DNA of 64,000 bases from an uncultured Bulleidia sp. (GCA_947087645.1 CAMUDN010000001.1:1-64000); one strand, 5' to 3'. Numbered from the stretch's first letter, positions 43,429 through 53,261 are shown. Program-made: numbers and translations. The notes: a model not told the origin generated them from the sequence alone.

Positions 43429-44619
43429 CTATCCTTTTATCTTCATTCCATATAAAGCTAAATATTCTTCCGTCATATGATTTTCTATAACTACTGGCTT
43501 TCTGATAAAGTTCATCTTTTTTATTCCATCGCTAACCGCTTTAATATCACCACGTTTAACGATCATGCCATAATCTACTATTTGCTCCGTACTACCACCA
43601 GTATGGTAACCAATAATTGGCAAACCAACAGCCTTAGCTTCAAGATTAACTGTCGGATATGTATCTTCATATGTTAAATTAGCCAGAACATCTGCTGTAT
43701 TATACCAATCATTCATTTCTATAATTGACTCTGTTCGCAAAATTCCTAGTATATTACCTGGTAAATGTTTTAATTGCTTATTATTCAAACCAATTAAAAC
43801 GATTTGATATGTATCATCTAAAAGATTGGCTAGCTGTAAAAAATCATTAAAGCCCTTACGTTGCGAAAAAGGACTAGCTACGGATAAGATAATTGTTTTC
43901 TTTTCAAGGCTATACTTTTGTCTTAAATAAGTTGTTTTCTTAGGATAAAAATTAGTTAAATTAACATCATTGTGAATAACTCGACAGGGTATATTAGAAA
44001 GCATTGATTGCTGAAGCTCATCCTTTAACCAATTAGACGGTACTACTAAAGTTAAATTAGGTATATTAAAAGCTTTCTTTTTAATTTGAAAATTCTTTTT
44101 TGCATGACTAAAAATACGATAAGGATAAACATTACGAAAAGCACAATGTTGACACCCTTTTTGCCATTGATAACAATTATTGCCTTCATAATGTGAACAA
44201 TATCCTGTAAAACTCCAACAATCATGTAAAGTCCAAATAAGTGGTTTTTTTATTTTTTTTAAATAATCAAATAATAATTCATAATTTAAATAATAGCCAT
44301 GAATATTGTGTAAATGAATAATATCTGGATTAATTTCCATAATTTTTTGGATAATTGCTTGCGTATTTTTCTTACTATATAAACCTTGTTTATCAAAAAG
44401 AATTGATTTAATAACATGTATTTTCAATTCTAAACTATTTGCAATTTGAAAAACATGAGGATCACTCTCAATCGTCTTATATGCATCGCCAAAAGCACCA
44501 TTACGAGAATAAATAACATAGCTATCAATTCCTCTTTCTTTAGCAGCTTGATGAATACGATATACTATTTTTCCTGTACTACCATGGAAATAAACAGAAT
44601 TAATCTGCAATAATTTCAT
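43429..44619 (-). CDS. GT1 (GT4-type) glycosyltransferase
   Basis: A 396-residue GT-B enzyme. The N-terminal half includes LLQINSVYFHGSTGKIVYRI, PDIIHLHNIHGYYLNYELL and TLHDCWSFTGYCSHY, a pattern common in capsule GT4 enzymes. A cluster of Cys (CSHYEGNNCYQWQKGCQHC) follows it, possibly a structural metal site. The C-terminal half has VASPFSQRKGFNDFLQLA and TYPTVNLEAKAVGLPIIGY with the E-x7-E region. TAGGAG precedes the ATG. It lies 21 bases downstream of the DUF2142 gene in the same direction. Sugar unknown. Confidence 0.92.
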   Translation of the reverse strand: MKLLQINSVYFHGSTGKIVYRIHQAAKERGIDSYVIYSRNGAFGDAYKTIESDPHVFQIANSLELKIHVIKSILFDKQGLYSKKNTQAIIQKIMEINPDIIHLHNIHGYYLNYELLFDYLKKIKKPLIWTLHDCWSFTGYCSHYEGNNCYQWQKGCQHCAFRNVYPYRIFSHAKKNFQIKKKAFNIPNLTLVVPSNWLKDELQQSMLSNIPCRVIHNDVNLTNFYPKKTTYLRQKYSLEKKTIILSVASPFSQRKGFNDFLQLANLLDDTYQIVLIGLNNKQLKHLPGNILGILRTESIIEMNDWYNTADVLANLTYEDTYPTVNLEAKAVGLPIIGYHTGGSTEQIVDYGMIVKRGDIKAVSDGIKKMNFIRKPVVIENHMTEEYLALYGMKIKG

Positions 44620-44640
44620 CTTTTCTCCTATCTAAGCACT

Positions 44641-46383
44641 TCAAAAATGTAGCCATATATAAAAGCAAGCATATAAAGAAAGCAATATAAAAACAACACT
44701 TAATAAACGTTCATTTATATCATCAAGCCAATATCTTTTACTTGGTAAAGATAATCCAAGGCAAAAAGCTACCGGTATAAAATAACGACCTTGTACACCT
44801 AAAATAAGTGGACTAACAGCCGGTGTCCATGAAATAGCTAAGCCTAATAAAATTAAAAATAAAGTCCATAAACATTGACTAAAATAAATTAATTTTTGAT
44901 CACCATCAAAAATATCATCTTCTCTTTTTGGTAACATAAAATATAACCATATAACAAATAACAAAAGAACTATCCAAAAAGAATATTTAACATCTAACCA
45001 AGCTAATGAGCCACCGACAAATGTTCTAATATATTCTATATTTTGTGTTTTTAAAGTTACAACAAATAAACGGAAAATAGATAAAGGATATTTCAGAAAA
45101 TAACCTATTGAATAACTTTCTACAGCATCCATTGCACCATTCCAACTAATCATCGTTTTAGTATAAGTAAATTGTTGCATAATACCTGTTTTAGCTATAA
45201 ACAAAGAAAATATAAATAATATAAATGGTAAAGCAAAGAAAAATAAACAAAGTTTTTTAACTATTTTTTTAATCTTTGTAAAATAAAAAGTTAATAAAAT
45301 AGATATTGGTAATAATGATATTAAAACATATGCATGTGATTTAGCTAAAGCTAAAAAAACAATAGCTAACAAAGTACCTAAAGTATTTAATTTATGTTTT
45401 TTAAAACACCAACTATCCGTTTGCATTTGTATCGTATATGAAAATATCCATACCGTTAAAGCATTAATCATAACATCATATGATAGTGACATTGACTGCT
45501 GTAAACACATTGGTAATAAAGCTGTCATTACTATACTTTGTTTATATTTTGGACAATATTTAAGAGCTAAATAAACAAGCAATAAATAAAAAATTAAATT
45601 AGCAATTCGACCACAAAGGAATAAGTAAATATATGGCAAATCAACTAATCTTGCTAAACTCATTCCTAAAGCTGGAATAACATATAAATATTTATGAAAA
45701 TTATGATTGGTAAATTCTACCTGTCTTAACTTTTGATTTCTTAGTGGATGACTCATTTCCTGTAAATATGCAGAATAGTTATCATGATCACGATAAGCAA
45801 GTAAGGAAAAATTTCGACATCGATATTCATCATCTTCGATACGCATTTGAATGTGTTTATTATCTAGATGTTTAATACCTAATATTTCATTCATCACTGT
45901 ATAACTAGTCATAGCATGAAACTGTTCATCAGGTACTCCGCCAAGTGGTAATACAATCATAAAAATCAAAGCAAATAAGCCACCTATATGTAAAAATATT
46001 TTTTCCCATTTAATACTTTTAGCAAAAATTAAATATGCTAGCCAATATAAAAAATATGGTGTAAAAATAATCGCCATTGCAAATAATAAATGTTTAACTA
46101 ATAAATCAGTTTCTTTTAAAAATAAGTAACCAATAATAATTGACCAAAAGATAAAAGCACCAAACAGAAAAAGCCACTGTTTAAAATGAGCTTTAAATTC
46201 TAATTTTTGTTTTTTTTGTTGCCAAAAAAAATAAACAAATGTCACATCAAAAAAGATGGTTGCAATACTTATACTCGTAAGCAAATCTTGCTTAAGAATC
46301 AGCAAGAAACATAGTGGTACTAAAATTGATAAAATTTCAATACTTATTTTTTTTACCATGTAAATATTTTTATTACTATTCAT
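44641..46383 (-). CDS. DUF2142 membrane protein (GT-C-like)
   Basis: About 580 residues with roughly 12 helices. The signature PDEQFHAMTSYTVM lies in the first large outer loop (near residue 165), as in DUF2142 proteins, where D-E and H are conserved and a GT-C lipid-linked glycosyltransferase fold is suspected. The LGVQGRYFIPV segment near the C-terminus also fits this family. The longest frame starts at 46413, inside the terminator of prmC. I take the ATG at 46383 as more plausible, but no candidate has a good Shine-Dalgarno. It may add side sugars to the surface glycan on the outer face. Confidence 0.8.
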   Translation of the reverse strand: MNSNKNIYMVKKISIEILSILVPLCFLLILKQDLLTSISIATIFFDVTFVYFFWQQKKQKLEFKAHFKQWLFLFGAFIFWSIIIGYLFLKETDLLVKHLLFAMAIIFTPYFLYWLAYLIFAKSIKWEKIFLHIGGLFALIFMIVLPLGGVPDEQFHAMTSYTVMNEILGIKHLDNKHIQMRIEDDEYRCRNFSLLAYRDHDNYSAYLQEMSHPLRNQKLRQVEFTNHNFHKYLYVIPALGMSLARLVDLPYIYLFLCGRIANLIFYLLLVYLALKYCPKYKQSIVMTALLPMCLQQSMSLSYDVMINALTVWIFSYTIQMQTDSWCFKKHKLNTLGTLLAIVFLALAKSHAYVLISLLPISILLTFYFTKIKKIVKKLCLFFFALPFILFIFSLFIAKTGIMQQFTYTKTMISWNGAMDAVESYSIGYFLKYPLSIFRLFVVTLKTQNIEYIRTFVGGSLAWLDVKYSFWIVLLLFVIWLYFMLPKREDDIFDGDQKLIYFSQCLWTLFLILLGLAISWTPAVSPLILGVQGRYFIPVAFCLGLSLPSKRYWLDDINERLLSVVFILLSLYACFYIWLHF

Positions 46384-46403
46384 CTTTATTAGCATTTTAA
46401 CAA

Positions 46404-46432
46404 AAAAAAGCATCTATTTAAAGATACCTTTT
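46404..46432 (-). terminator. Intrinsic terminator of the prfA-prmC unit
   Basis: An imperfect AT-rich stem (AAAAAGGTATCT with AGATGCTTTTTT, six-base loop) ends in T8 on the minus strand, directly after the prmC stop. It separates core genes from the glycan locus. Confidence 0.7.
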
Positions 46433-46433
46433 T

Positions 46434-47294
46434 CTACCTTGTTATGCCTTTATAAATAAATAACATACGATCTTTACCATTCATATCTTTAACTACTTCA
46501 AAAGACCAAGATGGTAAAAATTCTGCTACTAATTTTGATAATGCTGCTTTTTGATTCCAAGCAATTTCAAAGGCAATAATAGCTTTATCACGCAAAATAT
46601 CTTTGATTTTTGCTAATACTTCACGATAATATTTAAGACCATCTTCGCCGCCAAATAAAGCAATATGCGGTTCATAATCAATAACTGAAGATTCCATTTC
46701 TTCATCTTTAGGAATATATGGTGGATTGCATACTAAAATATCTAATTTAATTTTGTGATCAAGTAAAGGATCTAACATATTTCCTACATAAAATTGAATA
46801 TCTGCTTGATTAAATAAAGCATTGTTTTTAGCTATTTGAATAGCTTCTTTAGATATATCACTCGCTATTAAATGGCACTTTTTTTCTTCTTTAGCTAAAG
46901 TAATAGCAATTGCTCCTGATCCCGTACCAACATCAGCAACATCTATCTTTTCCTTATCAGAAAAGAAACGATCAATTCGATTTAAAATATGAGCACATAA
47001 TTCTTCTGTTTCATATCGTGGAATTAAAACATCTTCATTAACAAATATTTGATAGCCATAAAACCATGAATAACCAAGCACATGAGCCATTGGTTCACCA
47101 TTTAAAATTCTTTCCATTCCTTTGGTAAAAGAAGTAATCAAATCATTTGGTATCTCCTCATCAAAATGTAAATATAGGTCATACCTTTCTTTCTGACTTA
47201 TTTCCACTAAATATGCCATTACTGTTTCTTCAGGAACATTTCTTTCTTTTGCTTTTTTTTCAAAATCAATAACTACTTTACGCCAAGAACTCAT
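46434..47294 (-). CDS. prmC: Release factor glutamine methyltransferase
   Basis: A 286-residue PrmC/HemK. An N-terminal helical domain (1-80) is followed by the SAM-dependent methyltransferase fold with VADVGTGSGAIAI (SAM loop) and the NPPY active-site motif in LVCNPPYIPKDEE. It methylates the Gln of the GGQ motif in release factors. The substrate RF-1 gene prfA lies immediately upstream and its stop overlaps this ATG (ATGA), as is standard. AGAGGAAAATAATGC provides the ribosome site. Confidence 0.97.
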   Translation of the reverse strand: MSSWRKVVIDFEKKAKERNVPEETVMAYLVEISQKERYDLYLHFDEEIPNDLITSFTKGMERILNGEPMAHVLGYSWFYGYQIFVNEDVLIPRYETEELCAHILNRIDRFFSDKEKIDVADVGTGSGAIAITLAKEEKKCHLIASDISKEAIQIAKNNALFNQADIQFYVGNMLDPLLDHKIKLDILVCNPPYIPKDEEMESSVIDYEPHIALFGGEDGLKYYREVLAKIKDILRDKAIIAFEIAWNQKAALSKLVAEFLPSWSFEVVKDMNGKDRMLFIYKGITR

Positions 47295-48367
47295 GCATTA
47301 TTTTCCTCTAATTTACGTTTTTCTTCTTCGGCTTTTAAGCCTTCAACAATACCATCTAATTTTCCTTCCATAATACGATCAAGTTGTGTAATTGTTAAAC
47401 CTATCCGATGATCAGTTACTCTATTTTGAGGATAATTATAAGTTCTTATTTTTTCTGATCGATCACCTGTACCAATCTTTGATCTTCTTACTTGCCCTGC
47501 TTCTTCTTCCTTAATCCTTTTATATTCTTCATAGACACGTGCCCTAATTAAGCGCATTGCTGTTTCACGATTTTCAATTTGTGATCGACCTTCTTGACAG
47601 TTTACGGTAATACCTGTTGGAATATGTACTATTCGTACTGCTGAATCTGTTTTATTAATATGCTGTCCACCAGCACCTGAAGCACGGTGTGTTTCAATGG
47701 TTAAATCTTTTGGATCAATTTCAATATCTGTTTCTTCTGCTTCTGGTTGACATAAAACAGTTGCTGTTGAAGTATGTACACGACCTTGAGATTCTGTCTT
47801 TGGCACTCTTTGAACACGATGAACGCCTGATTCCCACTTTAGATCACGATAAACTTCATTTCCTTTTATAGCAAAAATAATTTGTGAAAATCCCCCAGCT
47901 TCACTAGGAGATGCCTCCATAACTTGCGTTTTCCAACCTTTTCCTTCAGCATATTTTACATACATCCGATATAGATCACCAGCAAATATATTACCTTCAT
48001 CACCACCTGCTCCACCACGAATTTCAAGAATAACATCATGATCATCATCTGGATCTTTAGGAATTAGTAAATGTTGAATATGTTCTAATAGTTTTTCCCT
48101 TGCTGGCTCATATTCCATCAGCTCTGCTTTAGCCATTTCTTTTAATTCATGATCATTTTCTTTTAATAACTCATTAGCTTGTTCTATATTATTATCCATC
48201 TTTTTTAATTCTTGCCACGCTTCAAATGTTTGCATTAAAGAAGCTTGTTCTTTAGATAATTTTTTTAATAAAGATGGATTCATCAAAACATCTTCTTTCA
48301 TCAACTCGGCGGATAATTCATTATATCTTTTTTCTATTGCTATTAATTTTTCACGTACTGCATCCAT
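47291..48367 (-). CDS. prfA: Peptide chain release factor 1
   Basis: A 358-residue RF-1. The N-terminal coiled coil is followed by domain 2 with the anticodon-like stop-recognition loop (in the segment QRVPKTESQGRVHTSTATV), and by GAGGQHINKTDSAVR with the catalytic GGQ that triggers peptide release. It reads UAA and UAG. AGGAG precedes the ATG. It is translationally coupled to prmC downstream and separated from rpmE by that gene's terminator. Confidence 0.98.
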   Translation of the reverse strand: MDAVREKLIAIEKRYNELSAELMKEDVLMNPSLLKKLSKEQASLMQTFEAWQELKKMDNNIEQANELLKENDHELKEMAKAELMEYEPAREKLLEHIQHLLIPKDPDDDHDVILEIRGGAGGDEGNIFAGDLYRMYVKYAEGKGWKTQVMEASPSEAGGFSQIIFAIKGNEVYRDLKWESGVHRVQRVPKTESQGRVHTSTATVLCQPEAEETDIEIDPKDLTIETHRASGAGGQHINKTDSAVRIVHIPTGITVNCQEGRSQIENRETAMRLIRARVYEEYKRIKEEEAGQVRRSKIGTGDRSEKIRTYNYPQNRVTDHRIGLTITQLDRIMEGKLDGIVEGLKAEEEKRKLEENNA

Positions 48368-48410
48368 ATGTATACTCCTATTCTTAATTATATATATTTT
48401 ATAAGTAGTA

Positions 48411-48435
48411 AAAAAGAGAATGTCACCATTCTCTT
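48411..48435 (-). terminator. Intrinsic terminator of rpmE
   Basis: AAGAGAATG pairs with CATTCTCTT around four bases, overlapping the rpmE stop codon, and is followed by T6 on the minus strand. Confidence 0.85.
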
Positions 48436-48646
48436 ATTCAGCATCTTTAAGACCGTATTTACGATTGAATTTCTCAATCCGTCCTTGTGCTTGTGCAAAA
48501 CGCTGTCTACCTGTATAAAATGGATGACAATTTGAACAAGTATCTGCTTTTAATTCTTTTGCGGTTGAACCTGTTTCAAATTCTGTACCACAACTACTAC
48601 ATACCACTTTTACTTTATGGTATTCAGGATGAATTCCTTTTTTCAT
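48434..48646 (-). CDS. rpmE: Ribosomal protein bL31 (zinc-binding type)
   Basis: A 70-residue bL31 starting MKKGIHPEYHKVKVVC. Two CxxC pairs (CSSC and CSNC) mark the zinc-binding type, and HPFYTGRQRF is the conserved C-terminal core. The longer frame to 48706 adds 20 residues unlike any bL31. GGGAG lies eight bases before the ATG at 48646. It sits between murA and prfA, as in other Firmicutes. Confidence 0.97.
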   Translation of the reverse strand: MKKGIHPEYHKVKVVCSSCGTEFETGSTAKELKADTCSNCHPFYTGRQRFAQAQGRIEKFNRKYGLKDAE

Positions 48647-48739
48647 AAATATATCTCCCTTCCGCCTTAAACAACATCTATGTTTAAAGTAAGTGCTTAT
48701 TGCCATAATATATTAACATATTTATTTATATTAGCAATA

Positions 48740-50002
48740 CTATTCAATATCTTCTCGCCAAATTTCTGCTCCTAAAGCTTTTAACTTTTTATCAATTTCA
48801 GAATAACCTCTTTCAATATGATAAATATCGTGTATTTCCGTAATTCCACTAGCTATTAATCCTGCCACAATCATTGCTGCTCCACATCTTAAATCCGTCG
48901 CCATAACCTTTGTGCCAAATAAAGGAGTTGGTCCATGAACAAATGCTTCACCATTTTCAACTTCAATATTTGCACCCATTTCTCTTAATTCCTCACAATG
49001 TCTAAAACGTTCTTTATAAATTGTTTCCTCAATATGGGAATCACCATTAGCTTGCGTCAAAAGAGTTGTTAGCGGTTGTTGTAAATCTGTTGGAAAGCCA
49101 GGATAAATACGGGTTGTTATATCAGTTGTTTTTAAAGATCCACTTTCACCAACGATAATGCGGTCTACTTCTATTTTTAAAGGTACACCCATTTCTTTTA
49201 ATTTCGATGTAAGGGCTTCTAAGTGTTGGGGAATAACATTGTTAATTACCATATGCTTACCACAAGCTGCGGCAATAATTAGAAAAGTACCTGCTTCAAT
49301 ACGATCAGGAATAATTTCATGAATACAACCATACATTGCATTAACACCATCAATCGTAATAACATCTGTACCAGCTCCTCTAACCTTAGCACCCATATTA
49401 TTTAATAATGTTGCAACATCAATAATTTCTGGCTCTTTTGCCGTATTTTCAATAACTGTCCTACCTTTAGCATAAACAGCAGCCATCATAATATTTATTG
49501 TTGCTCCTACTGAAGCAAAATCTAAAAAGATATTTGTCCCTTGTAATTCATTAGCACTAATAATATAACAGCCTCTTTCATAATTAATTTTTGCTCCTAA
49601 AGCCTCAAAACCTTTAAGATGCAAATCTATTGGTCGTGGTCCTAAATCACATCCTCCCGGCATTTTCATCTTTACATGCCCATATTTGCCTAATAAAGCA
49701 CCCATAAAATAATAAGATGCTCTTAGCTTCGTAACGGATTCATCAACTAAATCAACATCTTGCATATGACTAGGATCAATAATGATATGATCTTTTGCAA
49801 CTTGATGAACATCAACATTTAAAAGGCTCAGTATTTTCGTCAAATTCTTTACATCTGCTATCTGTGGTACGCCTACAATTGTCACGGGACCTGATGCTAA
49901 AATAGCTGCTGGAATTAAAGCTACGGTAGCATTTTTAGCACCTGAAATTGTTACTTCACCATTTAAAGTTCGCCCGCCATTTATTTTAATTACCGTTTCC
50001 AT
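48740..50002 (-). CDS. murA: UDP-N-acetylglucosamine 1-carboxyvinyltransferase
   Basis: A 420-residue MurA, full length. INGGRTLNGEVTISGAKNATVALIPAA at the N-terminus (shown here in parts), the catalytic Cys in PGGCDLGPRPIDLHL, and the FPTDLQQP loop are present. It carries out the first committed step of peptidoglycan synthesis, adding enolpyruvate from PEP to UDP-GlcNAc, and is the fosfomycin target (Cys retained, so sensitivity is expected at this residue). The gene is 50 bases or more upstream of rpmE. It overlaps the preceding HAD gene by 17 bases, with GAGGAG before the ATG. Confidence 0.96.
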   Translation of the reverse strand: METVIKINGGRTLNGEVTISGAKNATVALIPAAILASGPVTIVGVPQIADVKNLTKILSLLNVDVHQVAKDHIIIDPSHMQDVDLVDESVTKLRASYYFMGALLGKYGHVKMKMPGGCDLGPRPIDLHLKGFEALGAKINYERGCYIISANELQGTNIFLDFASVGATINIMMAAVYAKGRTVIENTAKEPEIIDVATLLNNMGAKVRGAGTDVITIDGVNAMYGCIHEIIPDRIEAGTFLIIAAACGKHMVINNVIPQHLEALTSKLKEMGVPLKIEVDRIIVGESGSLKTTDITTRIYPGFPTDLQQPLTTLLTQANGDSHIEETIYKERFRHCEELREMGANIEVENGEAFVHGPTPLFGTKVMATDLRCGAAMIVAGLIASGITEIHDIYHIERGYSEIDKKLKALGAEIWREDIE

Positions 50003-50651
50003 TTATTTGCTCCTCTAACCAATCAACTAACATTTTCATATTCTTAACCATATAATCAGCTTCACTTTGATCTTGATAATACCTTTTATCCTCACGAGCA
50101 AAAGTTAATATACCAGCTCTTTTACCAGCTTCAATACCAATCTTGCTATCTTCATATACAATGGCTTCATCTTTCCTAACACCCAAAGCTAAAAGAGCTG
50201 CTAAATAAATATCAGGAGCCGGTTTAAAATGAGCTAAATTCTCACCTGATTCAATATAATCAAAATATTTTCTAATACCCATATCACGTAATGCTAAAAC
50301 TACCGTTTGCCAAGGTGATGAAGAACATACAGCCATTTTTATCCCTAATTTTTTCAATCTTTTTAAAGAATTTTTCACATCGGGAAAAATAATTGCCGAA
50401 GGTTTGATTGGCTTTTTAACTAGAAAGTATCGTAAATTATCACGTTCAATTGCCGAACGACTTTTTTTACCATTTAACAAACTATATAGCATATCTATCG
50501 TTTCACCAATTGAAGTACCTATTAAGCGATAAATTTCCCTTTTGGGACCTTTATATCCCCATAATCTCATTTGCTTAATTGTGCCTTGCATATAGTATTT
50601 TTCTGAATCAAATAAAATACCATCCATATCAAATAAAACTGCTTTTATCAT
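49986..50651 (-). CDS. HAD-family sugar-phosphatase/phosphoglucomutase-like hydrolase
   Basis: A 221-residue HAD subfamily IA protein. LFDMDGILFDSE has the nucleophile Asp and the second acid, AVCSSSP is motif II, and VYEDSKIGIEAGKRAG holds the motif III/IV region. A helical cap lies between motifs I and II (residues about 15-90). Beta-phosphoglucomutases and 2-deoxyglucose-6-phosphatases share this layout. Which activity it has is unclear. It is encoded just upstream of murA and overlaps it, so it is co-expressed. No Shine-Dalgarno is evident before its ATG. Confidence 0.9.
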   Translation of the reverse strand: MIKAVLFDMDGILFDSEKYYMQGTIKQMRLWGYKGPKREIYRLIGTSIGETIDMLYSLLNGKKSRSAIERDNLRYFLVKKPIKPSAIIFPDVKNSLKRLKKLGIKMAVCSSSPWQTVVLALRDMGIRKYFDYIESGENLAHFKPAPDIYLAALLALGVRKDEAIVYEDSKIGIEAGKRAGILTFAREDKRYYQDQSEADYMVKNMKMLVDWLEEQINGNGN

Positions 50652-50706
50652 GATTTATATTTTAAAATATATTTACTATAAAGAAAAGAACAAAACAGCA
50701 TAAAGA

Positions 50707-50734
50707 AAAAGTCAAGGCTATTACCTTGACTTTT
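50707..50734 (-). terminator. Intrinsic terminator of fba
   Basis: AAAAGTCAAGG pairs perfectly with CCTTGACTTTT around six bases, 21 bases beyond the fba stop, ending in T's on the minus strand. Confidence 0.9.
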
Positions 50735-50754
50735 AAATGTTTATTAATACTTTA

Positions 50755-51621
50755 CTATGCTTTATCAGCAGAACCAAAATCTTTGATCATGGCTATAACT
50801 TTTGCTGTGATAGCTTCTGTACCAGGTTTTAATAATTTACGAGGATCAAATCCTTTACCTTGTTGATCTTTACCAGCTTCGATATATGCTCTTGTTGCTT
50901 TCGCAAACTCAATCTGTAAATCAGTATTTACATTAATCTTTGAAACACCCATATCAATAGCTTTATGAATTTGATCGGAAGGAATACCTGAACCACCATG
51001 TAAAACTAATGGCAAGTGATTAACCGCTTCATCTATTCTAGCTAATAAATCAAAATTTAAACCTGTCCAATTGGCAGGATAAACACCATGAATATTACCA
51101 ATACCAGCTGCTAAGAAATCAACTCCATAACTTGCCATCTTAGCACATTCCTCTGGATCAGCTTGTTCACCATTTGATGTTACACCATCTTCAGTACCAC
51201 CAATACCACCAACTTCACATTCAACAGAAACACCTTTAGCATGTGCTAATGCAATAATTTCCTTTGATTTAGCTGCATTTTCACTAAATTCATAATGTGA
51301 ACCATCAAACATAACTGAAGTAAATCCTATTTCAATAGCTGCCTTAGCACCTTCAAAAGTACCATGGTCTAGATGCAAAGCAACCGGAACAGTAATACCC
51401 ATTTTATCATGAATATTTTTAACCATTTCAGCAACTTGCTTATATCCACACATATACTTAGCAGCACCTTCTGATACTTGTAAAATAACTGGTGAATTTG
51501 CTTGCTGAGCACCTGCCAAAATAGACTTTGTCCATTCCAAGTTGTTGATATTGAATGCACCAATTGCATAATGACCCTTACGAGCCTTGTCAATCATTTC
51601 TTTAGCCGAAACTAAAACCAT
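50755..51621 (-). CDS. fba: Class II fructose-bisphosphate aldolase
   Basis: A 288-residue class II (zinc-dependent) aldolase. HLDHGT carries the catalytic Asp and first zinc His. GGIGGTEDG, NIHGVYP and LVLHGGSGIP hold other zinc and phosphate ligands. NVNTDLQ is the second substrate-binding loop. It splits fructose 1,6-bisphosphate in glycolysis. Length and motifs fit FbaA more than tagatose-bisphosphate aldolases, though the two are close. AAGGAGG lies about a dozen bases before the ATG. It is monocistronic, with its own terminator. Confidence 0.95.
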   Translation of the reverse strand: MVLVSAKEMIDKARKGHYAIGAFNINNLEWTKSILAGAQQANSPVILQVSEGAAKYMCGYKQVAEMVKNIHDKMGITVPVALHLDHGTFEGAKAAIEIGFTSVMFDGSHYEFSENAAKSKEIIALAHAKGVSVECEVGGIGGTEDGVTSNGEQADPEECAKMASYGVDFLAAGIGNIHGVYPANWTGLNFDLLARIDEAVNHLPLVLHGGSGIPSDQIHKAIDMGVSKINVNTDLQIEFAKATRAYIEAGKDQQGKGFDPRKLLKPGTEAITAKVIAMIKDFGSADKA

Positions 51622-51691
51622 AAGACTTTACATCCTCCTTTTAATACAGTTATTTTATTGCATTTTTTAATATTTTAAAAGAAATAAACAC

Positions 51692-52741
51692 TTAAATTTC
51701 ATAAATAAAATTACAAATCTTACTTTTATTCAAAATACGATCAATTGTATACCTAAAAATCAAGCGTCGAATCATCTCAATTACATAACATAAACAAAAA
51801 ATACCAATGCATGTTAACAACATATGTAAAATCATTTTATTGCTAAAATAGTAATCTTTTGTACGAAAAAGTTCACGAAATAACCATTGCCGAATAAGCC
51901 AATTTTCATGAATTATATAGACAGCTAAAGAAACACTTGATAAGTGGCTTATTTTCCGTGTAAGAGTTAGTTTTAAATTTTTAAATAGCAAAAACAATAT
52001 GACGGTATTAACTAAATTTAAAATATGATTATAAGCTAAAAAATTAATGTCATAAATAGTTCGATATCCTACATAAAAGCCAATTAGAAGATAAACAACA
52101 AATAAATAAAGTGAATAAATCTTTAAATTATCCATATAAAGGCGTATATAAGCGGCTATCAAGTATAATGTCATGAAATTAAGTATCCCGTATCCATTAT
52201 CAGCAACAAATAATGATGTCATTAAAAGATCACTTGGATATGTTATTGATCGCCATACATAGAAACAAAAAATATGCACAATAATTAAAAACTGAAATTG
52301 TTTTTTACTTATATTCTTAATTATCTTATTTAAAAATGGATGCAGAATATACAGTAACAAGTAAATATCGATAAACCATCTTGAATTAATTGTTTCTACC
52401 ATCAATTTAAAACTATTTTTATTAAAAGATGTTAAATTCATTTTTAAAGCAAAGATATAAATAACTAAGCCATAAGTTATAAGTAAAAGTAAAATATCAA
52501 TTATTTTACGAACTTTTATTTTTTGATTTTGGCAAAGATAATAACCACTAATCATCACAAATAAATTACAAGCAATAATAGATAATCCTTCACTTAAATG
52601 GGCAAGATAAAAATTTATCGTCCCGGGCACAACTGCCCCCCATAAACCTCCACACGAAACATAGTTGTAATGCAAGATTATGACCATCATGATGGATATT
52701 ATTTTCAATAAATCAAGACTACTATTCCTTGTTTGTTTCAT
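51692..52741 (-). CDS. Acyltransferase-3 family membrane protein
   Basis: A 349-residue protein with about ten helices of the acyltransferase-3 fold. It opens with SSLDLLKIISIMMVIILHY, where the His is the conserved catalytic residue, then NLFVMISGYYL and SRWFIDIYLLLYILHP, all standard points of the family. Members O-acetylate (or succinylate) surface sugars, peptidoglycan or macrolides. A role on the local cell-surface glycan is likely but unproved. AAGGAG precedes the ATG. It sits between fba and rpoE, where pyrG is usually found in related genomes. Confidence 0.9.
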   Translation of the reverse strand: MKQTRNSSLDLLKIISIMMVIILHYNYVSCGGLWGAVVPGTINFYLAHLSEGLSIIACNLFVMISGYYLCQNQKIKVRKIIDILLLLITYGLVIYIFALKMNLTSFNKNSFKLMVETINSRWFIDIYLLLYILHPFLNKIIKNISKKQFQFLIIVHIFCFYVWRSITYPSDLLMTSLFVADNGYGILNFMTLYLIAAYIRLYMDNLKIYSLYLFVVYLLIGFYVGYRTIYDINFLAYNHILNLVNTVILFLLFKNLKLTLTRKISHLSSVSLAVYIIHENWLIRQWLFRELFRTKDYYFSNKMILHMLLTCIGIFCLCYVIEMIRRLIFRYTIDRILNKSKICNFIYEI

Positions 52742-52773
52742 ATTACTCCTTTTACAAAGGCTTTGTTAATAAC

Positions 52774-53106
52774 CTAATTATCAAAAGCATCATCGCCCTT
52801 CGGTAAATCTAATTCCATATTATCTAATTCATTTTCATCATCATCTAAAGCAATTTCATCTTTATCAATATGAATTTCTGAAAATTTATGCCGATTTCTT
52901 AAATCCCAACTATTATTTTCAAATGATACAAAACGATTATCTAATAATAACTCCGAATAAAATTGGCTCTTTTTTCTTTTTTTCTTTTCTTCAGGTATAT
53001 CCATATGCTTAACTACTTCATCCCATAATTGCACAAAATCAATCCGTTTTTTCTTTTTATTTAGAGATTCATAAGCAATATCTGTCATTGTTTTATTGAT
53101 ACTCAT
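52774..53106 (-). CDS. rpoE: RNA polymerase delta subunit
   Basis: A 110-residue delta subunit. The N-terminal HARE-HTH domain (MTDIAYESLNKKKKRIDFVQLWDEV, in parts) is followed by the basic KKKRKKSQFYSELLLDNRF stretch and a strongly acidic C-terminal tail (DEIALDDDENELDNMELDLPKGDD). Delta increases promoter selectivity and polymerase recycling in Firmicutes. The tail is shorter than in B. subtilis. The longest frame runs to 53166; I use the ATG at 53106 because GAGGAG lies before it. A sizeable gap (157 bases) and a terminator separate it from the subtilase gene. Confidence 0.92.
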   Translation of the reverse strand: MSINKTMTDIAYESLNKKKKRIDFVQLWDEVVKHMDIPEEKKKRKKSQFYSELLLDNRFVSFENNSWDLRNRHKFSEIHIDKDEIALDDDENELDNMELDLPKGDDAFDN

Positions 53107-53261
53107 TTTTATTCTCCTCAATAATATCTTTTGAATTTCCTCAAGAATATAAAGCAAGATTAGCATAATGTCAATAACCTATTATATTTTTATAAAATAA
53201 TTCATTATTCTATAAAGCAAAAATAATAATCATTAATTTCTAAAATTATCTTTAATTAGTA

